In this document: one piece after another, positions 27,310 to 36,063 of the stretch | Layout of the letters: each line of letters starts with the position of its first letter | Numbering within the stretch: position 1 is the stretch's first letter | Origin: Vibrio qingdaonensis | GTDB lineage: Bacteria > Pseudomonadota > Gammaproteobacteria > Enterobacterales > Vibrionaceae | Direction of reading: 5' to 3' | Length of the DNA stretch: 49,081 nucleotides | NCBI RefSeq assembly: GCF_026191675.1 | Contig: NZ_JAKRRY010000039.1 | Location: 1-49,081, forward strand | Made by a program: the position numbers and the translations under genes | The notes under the pieces: model-generated | Databases searched by the model: none | The model's input: only the letters and a program-made list of their open reading frames with translations | Told to the model about the DNA's origin: nothing

Positions 27310-27341
27310 AGGGCTGTCCTGCTCGCACATAATTTTTTGGT

Positions 27342-27761
27342 CTAAAACACAACACCAGATTGAAAGATCACGTTAGCATACGGTGTGCATTCGCCTGTAC
27401 GCACTACTGCTTTGGAGTCTTGCGTTCTTACTTTGAATTCTTCATGAGACACATACGTGACTGAAATCGGTTTGTGAGTTGCTTTTGCTTCAGCGTCTAT
27501 CAGATCCATTAATGCATCGTGAGCTGCTGGAGACACACGTTTAAATTCTTCCGCCAGTAGCACACCTTCGATTTGAGCTTCAGATAAGTAAACTTTGACC
27601 GTTTGCAGAAATGAAGGCACACCTAACGTTAGGGCGAGATCAATTCGCAGAGTTTCTTCTGGGATAGGTAAACCCGCATCGCAAATAGTGACTTCATCAG
27701 TATGCCCAAGGGTGGAAACTAAATATGAAAGCTCAGAATTGATTAGTGCACTTTTTTTCAT
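27342..27761 (-). CDS. rbsD: D-ribose pyranase
   Basis: A 139-residue enzyme interconverting pyranose and furanose forms of ribose, so ribokinase receives the furanose. Start ATG 27761 (MKKSALINSELSYLVSTLGH) gives exactly the family length; an upstream ATG at 27800 would add 13 unconserved residues. The conserved His in LGHTDEV and Asp in ICDAGLPIP lie at about residues 20-30, and the C-terminal Y-A-N-V-I-F block is present. It is the first gene of rbsDACBKR, with CRP and RbsR-like sites upstream. Confidence 0.94.
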   Translation of the reverse strand: MKKSALINSELSYLVSTLGHTDEVTICDAGLPIPEETLRIDLALTLGVPSFLQTVKVYLSEAQIEGVLLAEEFKRVSPAAHDALMDLIDAEAKATHKPISVTYVSHEEFKVRTQDSKAVVRTGECTPYANVIFQSGVVF

Positions 27762-27816
27762 TTTTGTACCTGCTCGGTTCTTTAGGTCATCGATGAACAT
27801 CTAAACTAAAATTATC

Positions 27817-27838
27817 GCCATCGATACGTTTCGATGGC
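27817..27838. promoter_or_regulatory. RbsR-like operator, promoter-proximal
   Basis: A 22-bp palindrome, arms GCCATCGATAC and GTTTCGATGGC with one mismatch and a central CG step. The shape is that of a LacI-family operator (CGAAACG/CGTTTCG core), as known for RbsR. It lies 56 bp before the rbsD ATG. Confidence 0.75.
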
Positions 27839-27884
27839 GGTAATCCTAGCGCTTATATTCAAAATTTCGAGCAAGTACTGAAGT

Positions 27885-27906
27885 AAATGTGATCATTATC
27901 ACCACA
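27885..27906. promoter_or_regulatory. CRP-cAMP binding site of the ribose operon
   Basis: AAATGTGATCATTATCACC has the CRP form TGTGA-N6-TCACC (consensus TCACA, one mismatch), with the T/A-rich left flank also matching. It is placed between two RbsR-like palindromes upstream of rbsD, fitting catabolite control of ribose uptake. Confidence 0.75.
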
Positions 27907-27922
27907 TCGAAACGTATCGATG
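27905..27922. promoter_or_regulatory. RbsR-like operator, upstream
   Basis: CATCGAAACGTATCGATG is an 18-bp near-perfect palindrome with the same core as the proximal operator. The centres are 86 bp apart, about eight helical turns. It abuts the CRP site by two bases, so repressor and activator could compete. Confidence 0.7.
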
Positions 27923-27994
27923 CCTTAAACGTGAATAGTTTCAAATTGTGAATATCAAGTTTTTGGCAGGATAACTAAATAAGAAATGATATCG

Positions 27995-29623
27995 CTAGGC
28001 GCTGTATTGCATAAGTGTGGAAATGTATTCCCCAGAAGCAAAGTGACAGCCTATCGCTTTTAATGACGAGAGCTGTTCGTCGGTTTCCACTCCCTCGGCA
28101 ATGGTGTCTATGTTAAGTAAGTTTGCTAGACCTACAATGGCTTTAGCGACCTGCTCAACGGATTCATCCTCGGCGATTTCTGTTGTAAGCAGTGCACTAA
28201 TTTTAATTTTTTGAATCGGTAAATCACGAAGATCTGAGATTGAGATATGACCCATACCAAAATCCGCTACAGTGATTTGACAGCCGTGTTCTACAAGCTG
28301 ATACAGTTCATCCACACTGCGCTTTTTAGATAAGGATTCTTCAAACACTTCCAAGATTAGGCAATCCGCTGGTAGATTATAACGTTGAAGTATATGAACG
28401 ATTTCATCCACAAATGAGCCATGCCCAAAGTTTCTCGATGACACTTTGACGGCGACTTTCCGTAACGCACCGACGGAGGCATATTTACAGGCTTGCTCAA
28501 TAGTAAATAGGTTCAACTTTCGGATGAGTTGGCTTTCTTCTGCAATTGGGATAAATTCAAAACGATTTACCTCACCAAAGACTTGATCATGCCACGTCAA
28601 GCGGCTTTTAAAGCTGACCACTTCATGATTTGCGAGATCGACAACTGGCATAAAAGCCACTTCTAAACGATGCTGCTCTATGGCCTCAGAGAGTCTTTGT
28701 GCAAGGGCTTTTTTCCTGCCCCACTGCTCACCCATCTCTTCTGTATAACACAGCCAATTCGCCTGGCACTGTTTTGCACGGTACATTGCCAAATCGGCTT
28801 GTTTTAACAACAGACTTGATTCGATATTTTTTGATGACTTAGTGGTAATACCAATAGCAGCAGAACCGCGTTCATACTTGTTGCCGATTTCTATATAGGC
28901 GATAGCGTCAATGAGTCGCTGTGCGAATTTAGCGGCAACGTCACCATTGCACGAAGGGATCAAAACAACAAATTCATCACCACCGAGCCTAGCCACAATA
29001 CCCTGTTCACCAATTACGGATTTAAAGCGTCTCGCCACCGCCTGTAAGAACAGGTCTCCGTAATCATGACCTTTGCTGTCATTGATTGACTTAAATTCAT
29101 TAAGATCGATGAGTAATAATGAGTATGCATCTAATGAGTGCGGATTCACACTGAGAAAACGTTGTAATTCCTCAAAGAAAGAAGTGCGGTTCGGTAGGCG
29201 AGTCAACGTGTCGAAGTAAGCCAAATCACTTAATTTATCTGTGGTATCTTTTTCTAAAGTAATATCGCGTTTGACCGCAATATAATACGTTTCACCTTGG
29301 TGTGTGAAAGGACTAATTTGCGCCTTCTCTATAAATAGATCGCCATTCTTTTTACGGTTAATGAGCTCACCGTACCATGAGTTCCCACTGCAAAGCGCAG
29401 ACCACATTTCGCGATAAGTGTCAGGGCTAGTTTTTCCCGACTTTAAAACACTTGGGTTGCGATTGGCGACATCTTCTGCAGAATAGCCCGTTAACTGATA
29501 AAACTGGTCATTAGCGTACTTGATGCTCGCCTTAGCATCGGTGATCAAAATTGCCGCGGCGCAACTTTGCATCGCGTTCGCAATCAAACCGAACGACAAT
29601 TCCAGAGCTGTATTTGGCGACAT
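27995..29623 (-). CDS. PAS-GGDEF-EAL protein, probable diguanylate cyclase with degenerate EAL
   Basis: About 542 residues. A PAS domain (residues 18-125) includes ITDAKASIKYANDQFYQLTGYS and the FLMN/NifL-like NPSVLKSGKTSPDTYREMW stretch. GGDEF follows (130-285) with an intact RLGGDEF; an RxxD inhibitory site is not seen before it. The EAL domain (310-540) has lost its signature: the EAL position reads KSR in SFKSRLTW, the metal Asp in DFG-T-G is DFGMG, the N in the VNLS block is V-K-V-S, and the loop Lys-Ile-Asp is Lys-Ile-Ser. So it probably makes cyclic-di-GMP but does not cleave it. No membrane segments are seen. A TTG at 29647 is an alternative start; ATG 29623 has GGAT before it. Confidence 0.88.
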   Translation of the reverse strand: MSPNTALELSFGLIANAMQSCAAAILITDAKASIKYANDQFYQLTGYSAEDVANRNPSVLKSGKTSPDTYREMWSALCSGNSWYGELINRKKNGDLFIEKAQISPFTHQGETYYIAVKRDITLEKDTTDKLSDLAYFDTLTRLPNRTSFFEELQRFLSVNPHSLDAYSLLLIDLNEFKSINDSKGHDYGDLFLQAVARRFKSVIGEQGIVARLGGDEFVVLIPSCNGDVAAKFAQRLIDAIAYIEIGNKYERGSAAIGITTKSSKNIESSLLLKQADLAMYRAKQCQANWLCYTEEMGEQWGRKKALAQRLSEAIEQHRLEVAFMPVVDLANHEVVSFKSRLTWHDQVFGEVNRFEFIPIAEESQLIRKLNLFTIEQACKYASVGALRKVAVKVSSRNFGHGSFVDEIVHILQRYNLPADCLILEVFEESLSKKRSVDELYQLVEHGCQITVADFGMGHISISDLRDLPIQKIKISALLTTEIAEDESVEQVAKAIVGLANLLNIDTIAEGVETDEQLSSLKAIGCHFASGEYISTLMQYSA

Positions 29624-29831
29624 ATGATCCACTAATGATAAACCCAATAATACTAATCGCTACATCATAAATATTTATGGAATTAACATCAAATAAAACG
29701 TCAAATTTTCGTTGGCGAAATAACAATTTTTTGACGCTTCTGTTTATCATAATCAAATTACCTGCAACACAATAGAGCAATTAAGCCAACCAGGATTAAC
29801 GATCAATAATTAAATGCTATAAGTGACACTT

Positions 29832-30398
29832 TCATTCATTGTTATTAATTTCTTTGATCACTTTACATGGATTGCCTACTGCCAACTTGTTGCTTGGGAT
29901 GTCTTTCGTGACGACACTCCCTGCGCCAATAACTGTGTTGTCGCCAATAGTAACACCCGGGCAAATGATGGCCCCACCACCGATCCATACATTATTGCCA
30001 ATTTTAATTGGCAAGCCGAATTCCACGCCATCATCCACACGGGCCTTAGCCTCCAATGGATGACCCGCCGTGTATATTTGAACGTTTGGAGCCAAAAGCA
30101 CGTTATCGCCTATTTCAACGCGATTAACATCAAGGATCACACAGTTAAAATTCGCGTAAAAGTTGTTTCCAACTTGAATATTACTGCCATAATCACACCT
30201 AAATGGAGGCTCAAGATACAACCCTCCCCCATTTTTCTCAATGAGAGCTTCTTTAGCCTCATTCCATTGCGGTGAGTCTGGAATGCTATCATTAAGTTGC
30301 TTAAGAATTTCTCGGCACCTTATTCTCGCTTGATACAACTCCGTGTCCCAAGCAAGGTAAGGCTCTCCCGCAAGCATTTTTTGTTTTTCTGTTTTCAT
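29832..30398 (-). CDS. maa: Maltose O-acetyltransferase-type sugar acetyltransferase
   Basis: A 188-residue LacA/Maa/NodL-family acetyltransferase. It has the N-terminal MAC segment (EKQKMLAGEPYLAWDTELYQARIRC, in part) and a left-handed beta-helix with hexapeptide repeats. The catalytic His is in YTAGHPLEAKAR, and the acetyl-CoA binding loop is VWIGGGAIICPGVTIGDNTVIGAGSVV (in part). It transfers acetyl groups from acetyl-CoA to sugars. The ATG at 30398 is chosen because it matches the family N-terminus; upstream in-frame ATGs would add an unconserved Arg-rich stretch. A single gene. Confidence 0.9.
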   Translation of the reverse strand: MKTEKQKMLAGEPYLAWDTELYQARIRCREILKQLNDSIPDSPQWNEAKEALIEKNGGGLYLEPPFRCDYGSNIQVGNNFYANFNCVILDVNRVEIGDNVLLAPNVQIYTAGHPLEAKARVDDGVEFGLPIKIGNNVWIGGGAIICPGVTIGDNTVIGAGSVVTKDIPSNKLAVGNPCKVIKEINNNE

Positions 30399-30592
30399 CA
30401 CTGATCCAACATTTAAAGACCTCTGCTTTTGCAGAAATCCATCGCTAATAAAAAATCGCCGGGAAATACTCCCTTGGTGCATATAATCCACGCAACAGCG
30501 CTAACTTTATCTTGTCACCAGTATCTTATGGGCTAAGAATTAAAAAGGGAATATTGATGTGTTGTTAGATATGTCAGCGACTGTAAGTCGCT

Positions 30593-31309
30593 CTATGGGC
30601 TCGAACAAGCCTTTTGGATAGAAAGCGACTTAAGCGCCACCAGTAGCGCGTCAATCGTACACCTTACGCTCGCGGTATTTTGCCCAGTAATAAGCCGGTC
30701 ATCAATTTCCACATGCGGTTGGTTATTCTCGGCTTTGCTATACAAAGCTTCGCATCGCACCAATTCATCTTCAACAAAAAATGGAATAGCGTCAGCTCTG
30801 TTACCTGCTAATTCCTCACCGTTACTGTAGCCTGTCACTCTTCTTCCAGCCAAAATAGACGTATCGTCTTCTCGAGTGACATGAATTAATGCACCTGATG
30901 CATGACCAAACGCACAAATATATTTATCAGCGCTATAAAAATCATCAAGTAACGTGACCGAGTCAGGATCACAGGTAAGATCCCACAATGCTCCATAGCC
31001 ACCACACACAATAACAGCGTCATACTCTGCACAATCAATCTGAACAATTCGCTTCGATGAAGCCAATAACTTCATCAACGCTCCCCGATCAACCGATAAT
31101 TGACCATCATTAACTTCAGCCTCAAGATCATATAAAGGGTCAATCGGTGGCATATCACCTTTGACCGAACACGCCGTTACATCAACATCGTAAGCGTCAA
31201 GAGCAGCGTAACAAATGGCAAGTTGCACTAAATCGACGCCGGTCATTTCTTTAGTAAATCCTAAATTCCCATGAGATGTGACCATCAACAGTACTTTATA
31301 CGATGCCAT
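30593..31309 (-). CDS. DJ-1/PfpI-superfamily protein lacking the catalytic cysteine
   Basis: About 238 residues in the Hsp31-like branch. The VICGGYGALWDLTCDPDSVTLLDDFY block (residues 100-125, in part) and RRVTGYSNGEELAG plus IDDRLITGQNTASV at the C-terminus match the family closely. The nucleophile elbow, normally A-V-C-H-G-P, reads A-F-G-H-A-S (residues 133-138): the cysteine is replaced by glycine. It therefore probably lacks the glyoxalase/deglycase or protease chemistry of relatives. The start at 31309 has AAGGA nine bases upstream, better than 31318. What it does is unknown; a binding or structural role is possible. Confidence 0.82.
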   Translation of the reverse strand: MASYKVLLMVTSHGNLGFTKEMTGVDLVQLAICYAALDAYDVDVTACSVKGDMPPIDPLYDLEAEVNDGQLSVDRGALMKLLASSKRIVQIDCAEYDAVIVCGGYGALWDLTCDPDSVTLLDDFYSADKYICAFGHASGALIHVTREDDTSILAGRRVTGYSNGEELAGNRADAIPFFVEDELVRCEALYSKAENNQPHVEIDDRLITGQNTASVRCTIDALLVALKSLSIQKACSSP

Positions 31310-31364
31310 TGTTTTCATTCCTTAGTGTCGATGACTTAATCCTAGTGAATCCGTGCTATTTTTC

Positions 31365-31392
31365 AAAAAAAAGAGAAGCCTGATGGCTTCTC
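31365..31392 (-). terminator. Terminator of gltS
   Basis: On the minus strand, an 8-bp stem GAGAAGCC / GGCTTCTC with a 4-nt loop (31373-31392) is followed by eight nucleotides that are nearly all T. It lies 60 bp after the gltS stop. Confidence 0.85.
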
Positions 31393-31452
31393 GATATAAT
31401 GACATTATGAGCTTAATGCGAGTGTTGGCGTAATGCTAATATTAGGTTAATG

Positions 31453-32679
31453 CTACGCAAGTAACCCCATGAAATAGGGAATGATGAGAGCGTTAGCTAA
31501 ATCGATAAAGAATGCACACACTAAAGGAACGACGATAAAGGCCTGATGAGAGTTTCCATATTTTTGAGCTACCGCAGACATATTCGCCATCGCAGTGGGT
31601 GTTGAGCCAAGAGAAATCCCACCAAAACCAGAACAAATGACCGCTGCATCGTAGTTCTTGCCCATCGCTGGAAAAATAATCAGCAAGTTAACTAGGATAG
31701 CAACAATAAATTGAGCGCCTAATATAGCAAAAATAGGACCAGCAAGATCAACCAACGTCCAAAGCTGCATACTCATCAGTGACATTGCCAAAAACGCACC
31801 CAAGGAAATATCCGCTATCAGCGCAATAGAAGGTTTATTTGCAGGCCATCGAGTTCCCGTAATTCGCGGATAGCTATGAGGCACTAAATTCGAGAGAATA
31901 ATACCAGCGAATAAACAAGTGACGAAAAGCGGTAGTTGCAGCCCTAGATGTTCAACCCCTTCATTTAAGAAAAAACCAACAATAATACAAGTATGGATGG
32001 CAAGCATCGCATCGAGAAAATCATAAGAGGTGATTTTAGTATCTGAGGCCGAGTCTGATACACCGACATCCATCGCGTCTTCTTGAGAAGGTTTAAGGTC
32101 ATATCTCTTGATGAGAAACTTAGCAATCGGCCCACCCATTAAACTCGCCAAAATCAAACCAAACGTTGCACTAGCAATCCCTATTTCCATTGCCGTATCT
32201 AGCCCAAACTGTTCTTGTATTTTGGGTGCCCACGCTATCGCGGTTCCGTGCCCACCAATCAAGGAAACCGTTCCGCTAAGAAGGCCAGCGATAGGTTCAA
32301 GTCCAAAGGCTGTAGCGACCGTAATACCGGTAATATTCTGAACAAGCATATACCCAATAGTAATCACCAACAGAATAATGAGGGGCTTCCCGCCTTTCAT
32401 TAGATCACCTAGGCTGGCATTAATTCCAATGGTGGTAAAGAAGTACACGAGTAACACGTCTCGCGCCATTAAGTCAAAGTTAACCTCAATGGAAGTGGCC
32501 ATATGTAATAAAGCAAAAAGAACCGAGAAAACAATACCGCCTGAAACAGGCTCTGGGATACTAAATTCTTTTAAAAATCCAACCACCTGATTGAGCCGCC
32601 TACCAACAAAAAGGACAATGATCCCCATTGTTACCGCCAAAAATGAATCAATATGCACCACGCCATTTTCAATAATCAT
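31453..32679 (-). CDS. gltS: Sodium/glutamate symporter
   Basis: A 408-residue ESS-family carrier with about ten hydrophobic segments in two inverted halves. The re-entrant signatures SGTVSLIGGHGTAIAWAPK (residues about 138-156) and GFGGISLGSTPTAMANMSAVAQKYG (about 345-370, in part) are both intact. It imports L- or D-glutamate with sodium, and may also take up osmotic solutes. It is a single gene with its own terminator. A ribosome site AGGAAGT precedes the ATG. Confidence 0.94.
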   Translation of the reverse strand: MIIENGVVHIDSFLAVTMGIIVLFVGRRLNQVVGFLKEFSIPEPVSGGIVFSVLFALLHMATSIEVNFDLMARDVLLVYFFTTIGINASLGDLMKGGKPLIILLVITIGYMLVQNITGITVATAFGLEPIAGLLSGTVSLIGGHGTAIAWAPKIQEQFGLDTAMEIGIASATFGLILASLMGGPIAKFLIKRYDLKPSQEDAMDVGVSDSASDTKITSYDFLDAMLAIHTCIIVGFFLNEGVEHLGLQLPLFVTCLFAGIILSNLVPHSYPRITGTRWPANKPSIALIADISLGAFLAMSLMSMQLWTLVDLAGPIFAILGAQFIVAILVNLLIIFPAMGKNYDAAVICSGFGGISLGSTPTAMANMSAVAQKYGNSHQAFIVVPLVCAFFIDLANALIIPYFMGLLA

Positions 32680-33053
32680 AATTCTTACTTCCTGTTAGAA
32701 ACATGTTACCGAATAGCATGCCTGTGTTTGTCGCTCTATCCAACTCTTTTTATTCAATTTTTTCACGAGTCATCCTATTGCGCGAACGGCGCTCTCGGCC
32801 CCATATACCTTTTTGGGGGCGCTCAACATCATCAAAAAAATGAGTTTAGTATCCCAATTGCTTGATACGAACCAGTGCTTGATACGAACCAGTTTTTGAT
32901 TCGAGCTAATGTTTGATACCAGCCCGTATTACACGTACTGCTGCCATCACCGTTGGTTCAACAGCCGACACCAAAGCACCATGGCCCCCTTAGGATGCAC
33001 ATGGCGATAATTTCAACTCACTGTTCTACCCGTTCACCGATACGTAGTGCGAC
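32680..33053. other. Spacer between COG0523 GTPase gene and gltS
   Basis: About 370 bp without a gene. It contains the 17-bp repeats at 32860-32927 (separate entry) and a GC-rich hairpin GCCCC (32798-32802) / GGGGC (32816-32820). The gltS promoter is expected here on the minus strand but I cannot assign its boxes. Confidence 0.35.
32860..32927. repeat. 17-bp tandem repeat, four decaying copies
   Basis: Two identical copies of GCTTGATACGAACCAGT (32860-32876 and 32877-32893) are followed in register by TTTTGATTCGAGCTAAT (32894-32910) and GTTTGATACCAGCCCGT (32911-32927). The unit length of 17 is kept while the sequence decays. Confidence 0.85.
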
Positions 33054-34049
33054 TCAGACTTTTATGCCACATAGCATAAGCAAAATGGTCTCAAGCTCCG
33101 CCCAAGGCAGTAATTGACTGTCAATCACTTCAATTCGAGACTCATAGCCTTGCAATGAAATTTCATTAACCGTTACCACTTGATTCGACACATTAAAGGC
33201 ATAGCAGCCCTTAGTCGTGTTCACTACGGCTTTTACCCGCTCGGCGGTTAAATCGCTCAACATAGAAAATAATTGGTCAAAATCAAATAAATGCTCTGCC
33301 CCTACAATCCAACCACAACTAAAGTACCCTTGACCTTTATTTTCTCGGCGTATATATGCCTGTTCTGGCGGTAACTCAAACACTGGTTCCATGTCACTAT
33401 GGTCATGTAACTGCTGTTCTCGCTCATTCTGAATGGTTGAAGTTAACGCTTCTCTTCGTTCGATATCAAGCAACTCTATAGGCAAGTTACCCTGTTTAAC
33501 CAGCTGGTGATAAATGAGTGCTGGCTCTTGTACGCTAACCCAATCATTGAAGGTATCGATATCTTCTGAGCTACACTGATCAACTTTATTACCAATCACC
33601 ACATCCGCCGCGGCGAGTTGGTCATTAAAGTTATTATTAGAGAGATATTTTGTGTCAGATAAATTTCTTGGATCCACCAAGGTGATGGTCGCACGCAGAT
33701 CGACGTAATTTAGATACTGTTCCGACGTTAAGGTTTTTATCACTTGTTTAGGGTGACCAAGGCCTGTCGGTTCAATAATCAAACGATCTGGTTTTTGACG
33801 CAGCAACGCATTAATACCGACCGACATTGGGACTCCAGCAGTGCAGCACATACAGCCACCTGGAACTTCTTTAATCATTGCCCCGCCGTCGGCAAGCATC
33901 GCCCCATCAATTCCTACTTCACCAAACTCGTTCACGAGTACGGCCCAATGCTCATTGGCGGGTTTGTTTTTAAGTAAGTTAAGAATCGTCGTTGTTTTTC
34001 CTACACCGAGAAAGCCGGTAATAATATTGGTAGGCACTTGAAGTGGCAT
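33054..34049 (-). CDS. CobW/COG0523-family metal-handling GTPase
   Basis: A 331-residue G3E GTPase. Walker A is GFLGVGKTT (residues 12-20), the metal-binding GGCMCC (CxCC) motif is at 64-69, the base-recognition NKVD is near residue 150, and a CobW C-terminal domain spans residues about 235-325. A modest His/Asp cluster (HDHSD) lies between the domains, far shorter than the His-rich loops of zinc-insertion members. COG0523 proteins deliver zinc, cobalt or other metals to target enzymes; this one is closest in feel to the YjiA type. Metal and client are unknown. It is transcribed alone; I saw no Zur-like site in the upstream spacer. Confidence 0.88.
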   Translation of the reverse strand: MPLQVPTNIITGFLGVGKTTTILNLLKNKPANEHWAVLVNEFGEVGIDGAMLADGGAMIKEVPGGCMCCTAGVPMSVGINALLRQKPDRLIIEPTGLGHPKQVIKTLTSEQYLNYVDLRATITLVDPRNLSDTKYLSNNNFNDQLAAADVVIGNKVDQCSSEDIDTFNDWVSVQEPALIYHQLVKQGNLPIELLDIERREALTSTIQNEREQQLHDHSDMEPVFELPPEQAYIRRENKGQGYFSCGWIVGAEHLFDFDQLFSMLSDLTAERVKAVVNTTKGCYAFNVSNQVVTVNEISLQGYESRIEVIDSQLLPWAELETILLMLCGIKV

Positions 34050-34197
34050 ACAGAATCCAATGAATTGAAATAATGCATTTAGTATAAACGGTTTTCTGCG
34101 CTATCACAGAGTGCGCTATTTGAAAATTCACTTCAAATGGTCAACAAAACACCAATTATATGAATACGTTAAAAAAGCGCAGATGATAAACGACAAA

Positions 34198-34217
34198 AGG
34201 CGCACTTTGCGTGCGCC
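34198..34217 (-). terminator. Hairpin at the end of a gene remnant
   Basis: Stem AGGCGCAC / GTGCGCCT with loop TTTGC. On the minus strand it is followed by TTTTGTCGTTT, so it works as a terminator in that direction, 10 bp after the stop of the minus-strand reading frame at 34228-34371. No intact minus-strand gene uses it. Confidence 0.6.
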
Positions 34218-34227
34218 TCGACCCTCG

Positions 34228-34371
34228 TTACTCAATCGTGAGTTTGCGAATCTCTAAGCCATACGAGATGCTGAGATCATTTACGAGGCAGTAGTATGTG
34301 TAACATTTCACATCCAAATTGTACGTAGGGGCTTCAAATCCTCCGTGCTTGTCGAATACATACCCTACGCT
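34228..34371 (-). pseudogene. Possible 3' remnant of an unidentified gene
   Basis: A minus-strand frame of 47 codons, with no plausible start, begins right after a stop and ends in TAA just before a terminator-like hairpin. The peptide (…YVFDKHGGFEAPTYNLDVKC…, then a Tyr/Cys-rich stretch and LEIRKLTIE) looks protein-like, with a balanced composition. No known family is recognised. It lies in the 508-bp spacer between the COG0523 gene and clcA; the rest of that spacer shows nothing else. It could also be chance. Confidence 0.35.
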
Positions 34372-34557
34372 TTAACTATGGACCATAATCCTCTAATTAC
34401 AAGTTTGCCACACGTTTATTTATGTCTAACTGGTCACGCTTTCTAAGCGCACTAATATTGCAATACTACTTTGCAAACTTGTCACTGTTTGTCTATTTCA
34501 GAACTCGTATAATTTCGGTTCTAAATCCCCCGTCAAATAGAAAAGGCCCACACTTTT

Positions 34558-35958
34558 ATGACCAAGAGAGAAAAATTTAAGCAGTCACTGCTCGTCAGAG
34601 TACCTAGAGAAACCATTAATCAGTTTCTGTCTAGGGATAAGACGCCGGTTTCTGTGCTTTTTCTTTCCTGTATTGTGGGTATATTAGCTGGATTTGTTGG
34701 CACATTGTTTGAGCTTGGTGTTCATTTCGTCACTGACACCCGTACTGAATGGTTAAAGGACGAGATCGGCTCAGTACTCCCTCTGTGGGCTTCTGCCTTT
34801 ATCATCAGCGCCGCATTGGCATTTATCGGCTATTTCCTTGTCCACAAATTCGCACCAGAAGCCGCTGGTTCTGGCATTCCAGAAATCGAAGGCGCAATGG
34901 ATAACATACGACCAGTACGTTGGTGGCGAGTGCTACCGGTTAAATTCTTTGGTGGCCTAGGAGCACTCGGCTCAGGTATGGTTTTAGGACGGGAGGGACC
35001 GACCGTACAGATGGGCGGCAATATTGGTCGTATGGTTACCGATATATTTAGAGTGAAAGATGACGATAGCCGACATACTCTTCTCGCATCAGGGGCGGCT
35101 GGCGGCTTAGCTGCGGCGTTCAATGCACCACTCGCGGGTATTATGTTTGTCGTTGAAGAAATGCGCCCCCACTTTCGTTACTCATTAATCTCAATCAAAG
35201 CGGTGCTGATTTCTGCTGTTGCTGCCACTATCGTTTTTCGTTCTATCAATGGACAGGGCGCGGTAATCAGCATGCCGCAGTATGACTCACCAAGTATGCA
35301 AGTATTATGGTTGTTCCTAGTACTCGGTGCACTCTTTGGTATTTTTGGTGTTGCCTTCAATCGACTCGTCACTCTCTTTCAAGATTTGTTTGTTAAACTG
35401 CATAAAAATGATCTAAAGCGTTTCCTATTAACAGGTTCTGTCATTGGGGGTATTTTTGGGCTTTTACTGCTCTACGTACCTGAGTTAACAGGCGGTGGGA
35501 TTGGCTTAATACCTGAAATCACCAATGGGGATTTTGGCGCAGGATTTCTGTTCATTCTCTTTATTGGCCGTGTATTTACCACACTTATTTGCTTTGGCTC
35601 TGGCGCTCCCGGAGGTATTTTTGCCCCTATGCTTGCACTGGGCACTTCTTTTGGTTATGCATTTGGGCTAATGGCACAGCTTATCTTTCCTGATCTCCCT
35701 ATTGAGCCCGGTGTTTTCGCTATTGCAGGAATGGGGGCGTTGTTCTCTGCCACGGTACGTGCCCCTATCACTGGTATCCTATTAGTCATTGAAATGACCA
35801 ATAACTATTACCTTATTCTCCCACTAATTATTACCGCTTTGGGGGCAACAATCATTGCTCAAATGCTTGGTGGTCAGCCCATTTATAGTCAGCTCCTTCA
35901 CCGCACATTAAAGAATACTAAATTGAAACAAGAGGATCTGCCAAGTCGAGAAAACTAG
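34558..35958 (+). CDS. clcA: H+/Cl- exchange transporter ClcA
   Basis: A 466-residue CLC-family antiporter. The three anion-filter signatures are present: GSGIPEIEG (residues about 104-112), GREGPTVQMGGNIGR (about 145-159) with the gating glutamate, and GSGAPGGIFAPMLALG (about 350-365). The internal proton glutamate in VVEEMRPHFRY (about 197-207) is retained, so it is an exchanger and not a channel. E. coli ClcA supports extreme acid resistance by returning charge during decarboxylation. The chain lacks C-terminal CBS domains, as in other proteobacterial ClcA. Confidence 0.95.
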   Translation: MTKREKFKQSLLVRVPRETINQFLSRDKTPVSVLFLSCIVGILAGFVGTLFELGVHFVTDTRTEWLKDEIGSVLPLWASAFIISAALAFIGYFLVHKFAPEAAGSGIPEIEGAMDNIRPVRWWRVLPVKFFGGLGALGSGMVLGREGPTVQMGGNIGRMVTDIFRVKDDDSRHTLLASGAAGGLAAAFNAPLAGIMFVVEEMRPHFRYSLISIKAVLISAVAATIVFRSINGQGAVISMPQYDSPSMQVLWLFLVLGALFGIFGVAFNRLVTLFQDLFVKLHKNDLKRFLLTGSVIGGIFGLLLLYVPELTGGGIGLIPEITNGDFGAGFLFILFIGRVFTTLICFGSGAPGGIFAPMLALGTSFGYAFGLMAQLIFPDLPIEPGVFAIAGMGALFSATVRAPITGILLVIEMTNNYYLILPLIITALGATIIAQMLGGQPIYSQLLHRTLKNTKLKQEDLPSREN

Positions 35959-36063
35959 GGCGCAATTTCAAATGAATTGAGATACAATCAGACGGCTAGA
36001 CTTCTAGTGCTTAACTATCGGCGCTGGCAGTATTCACTTAAATAATCATAGGGAACTGATTAG

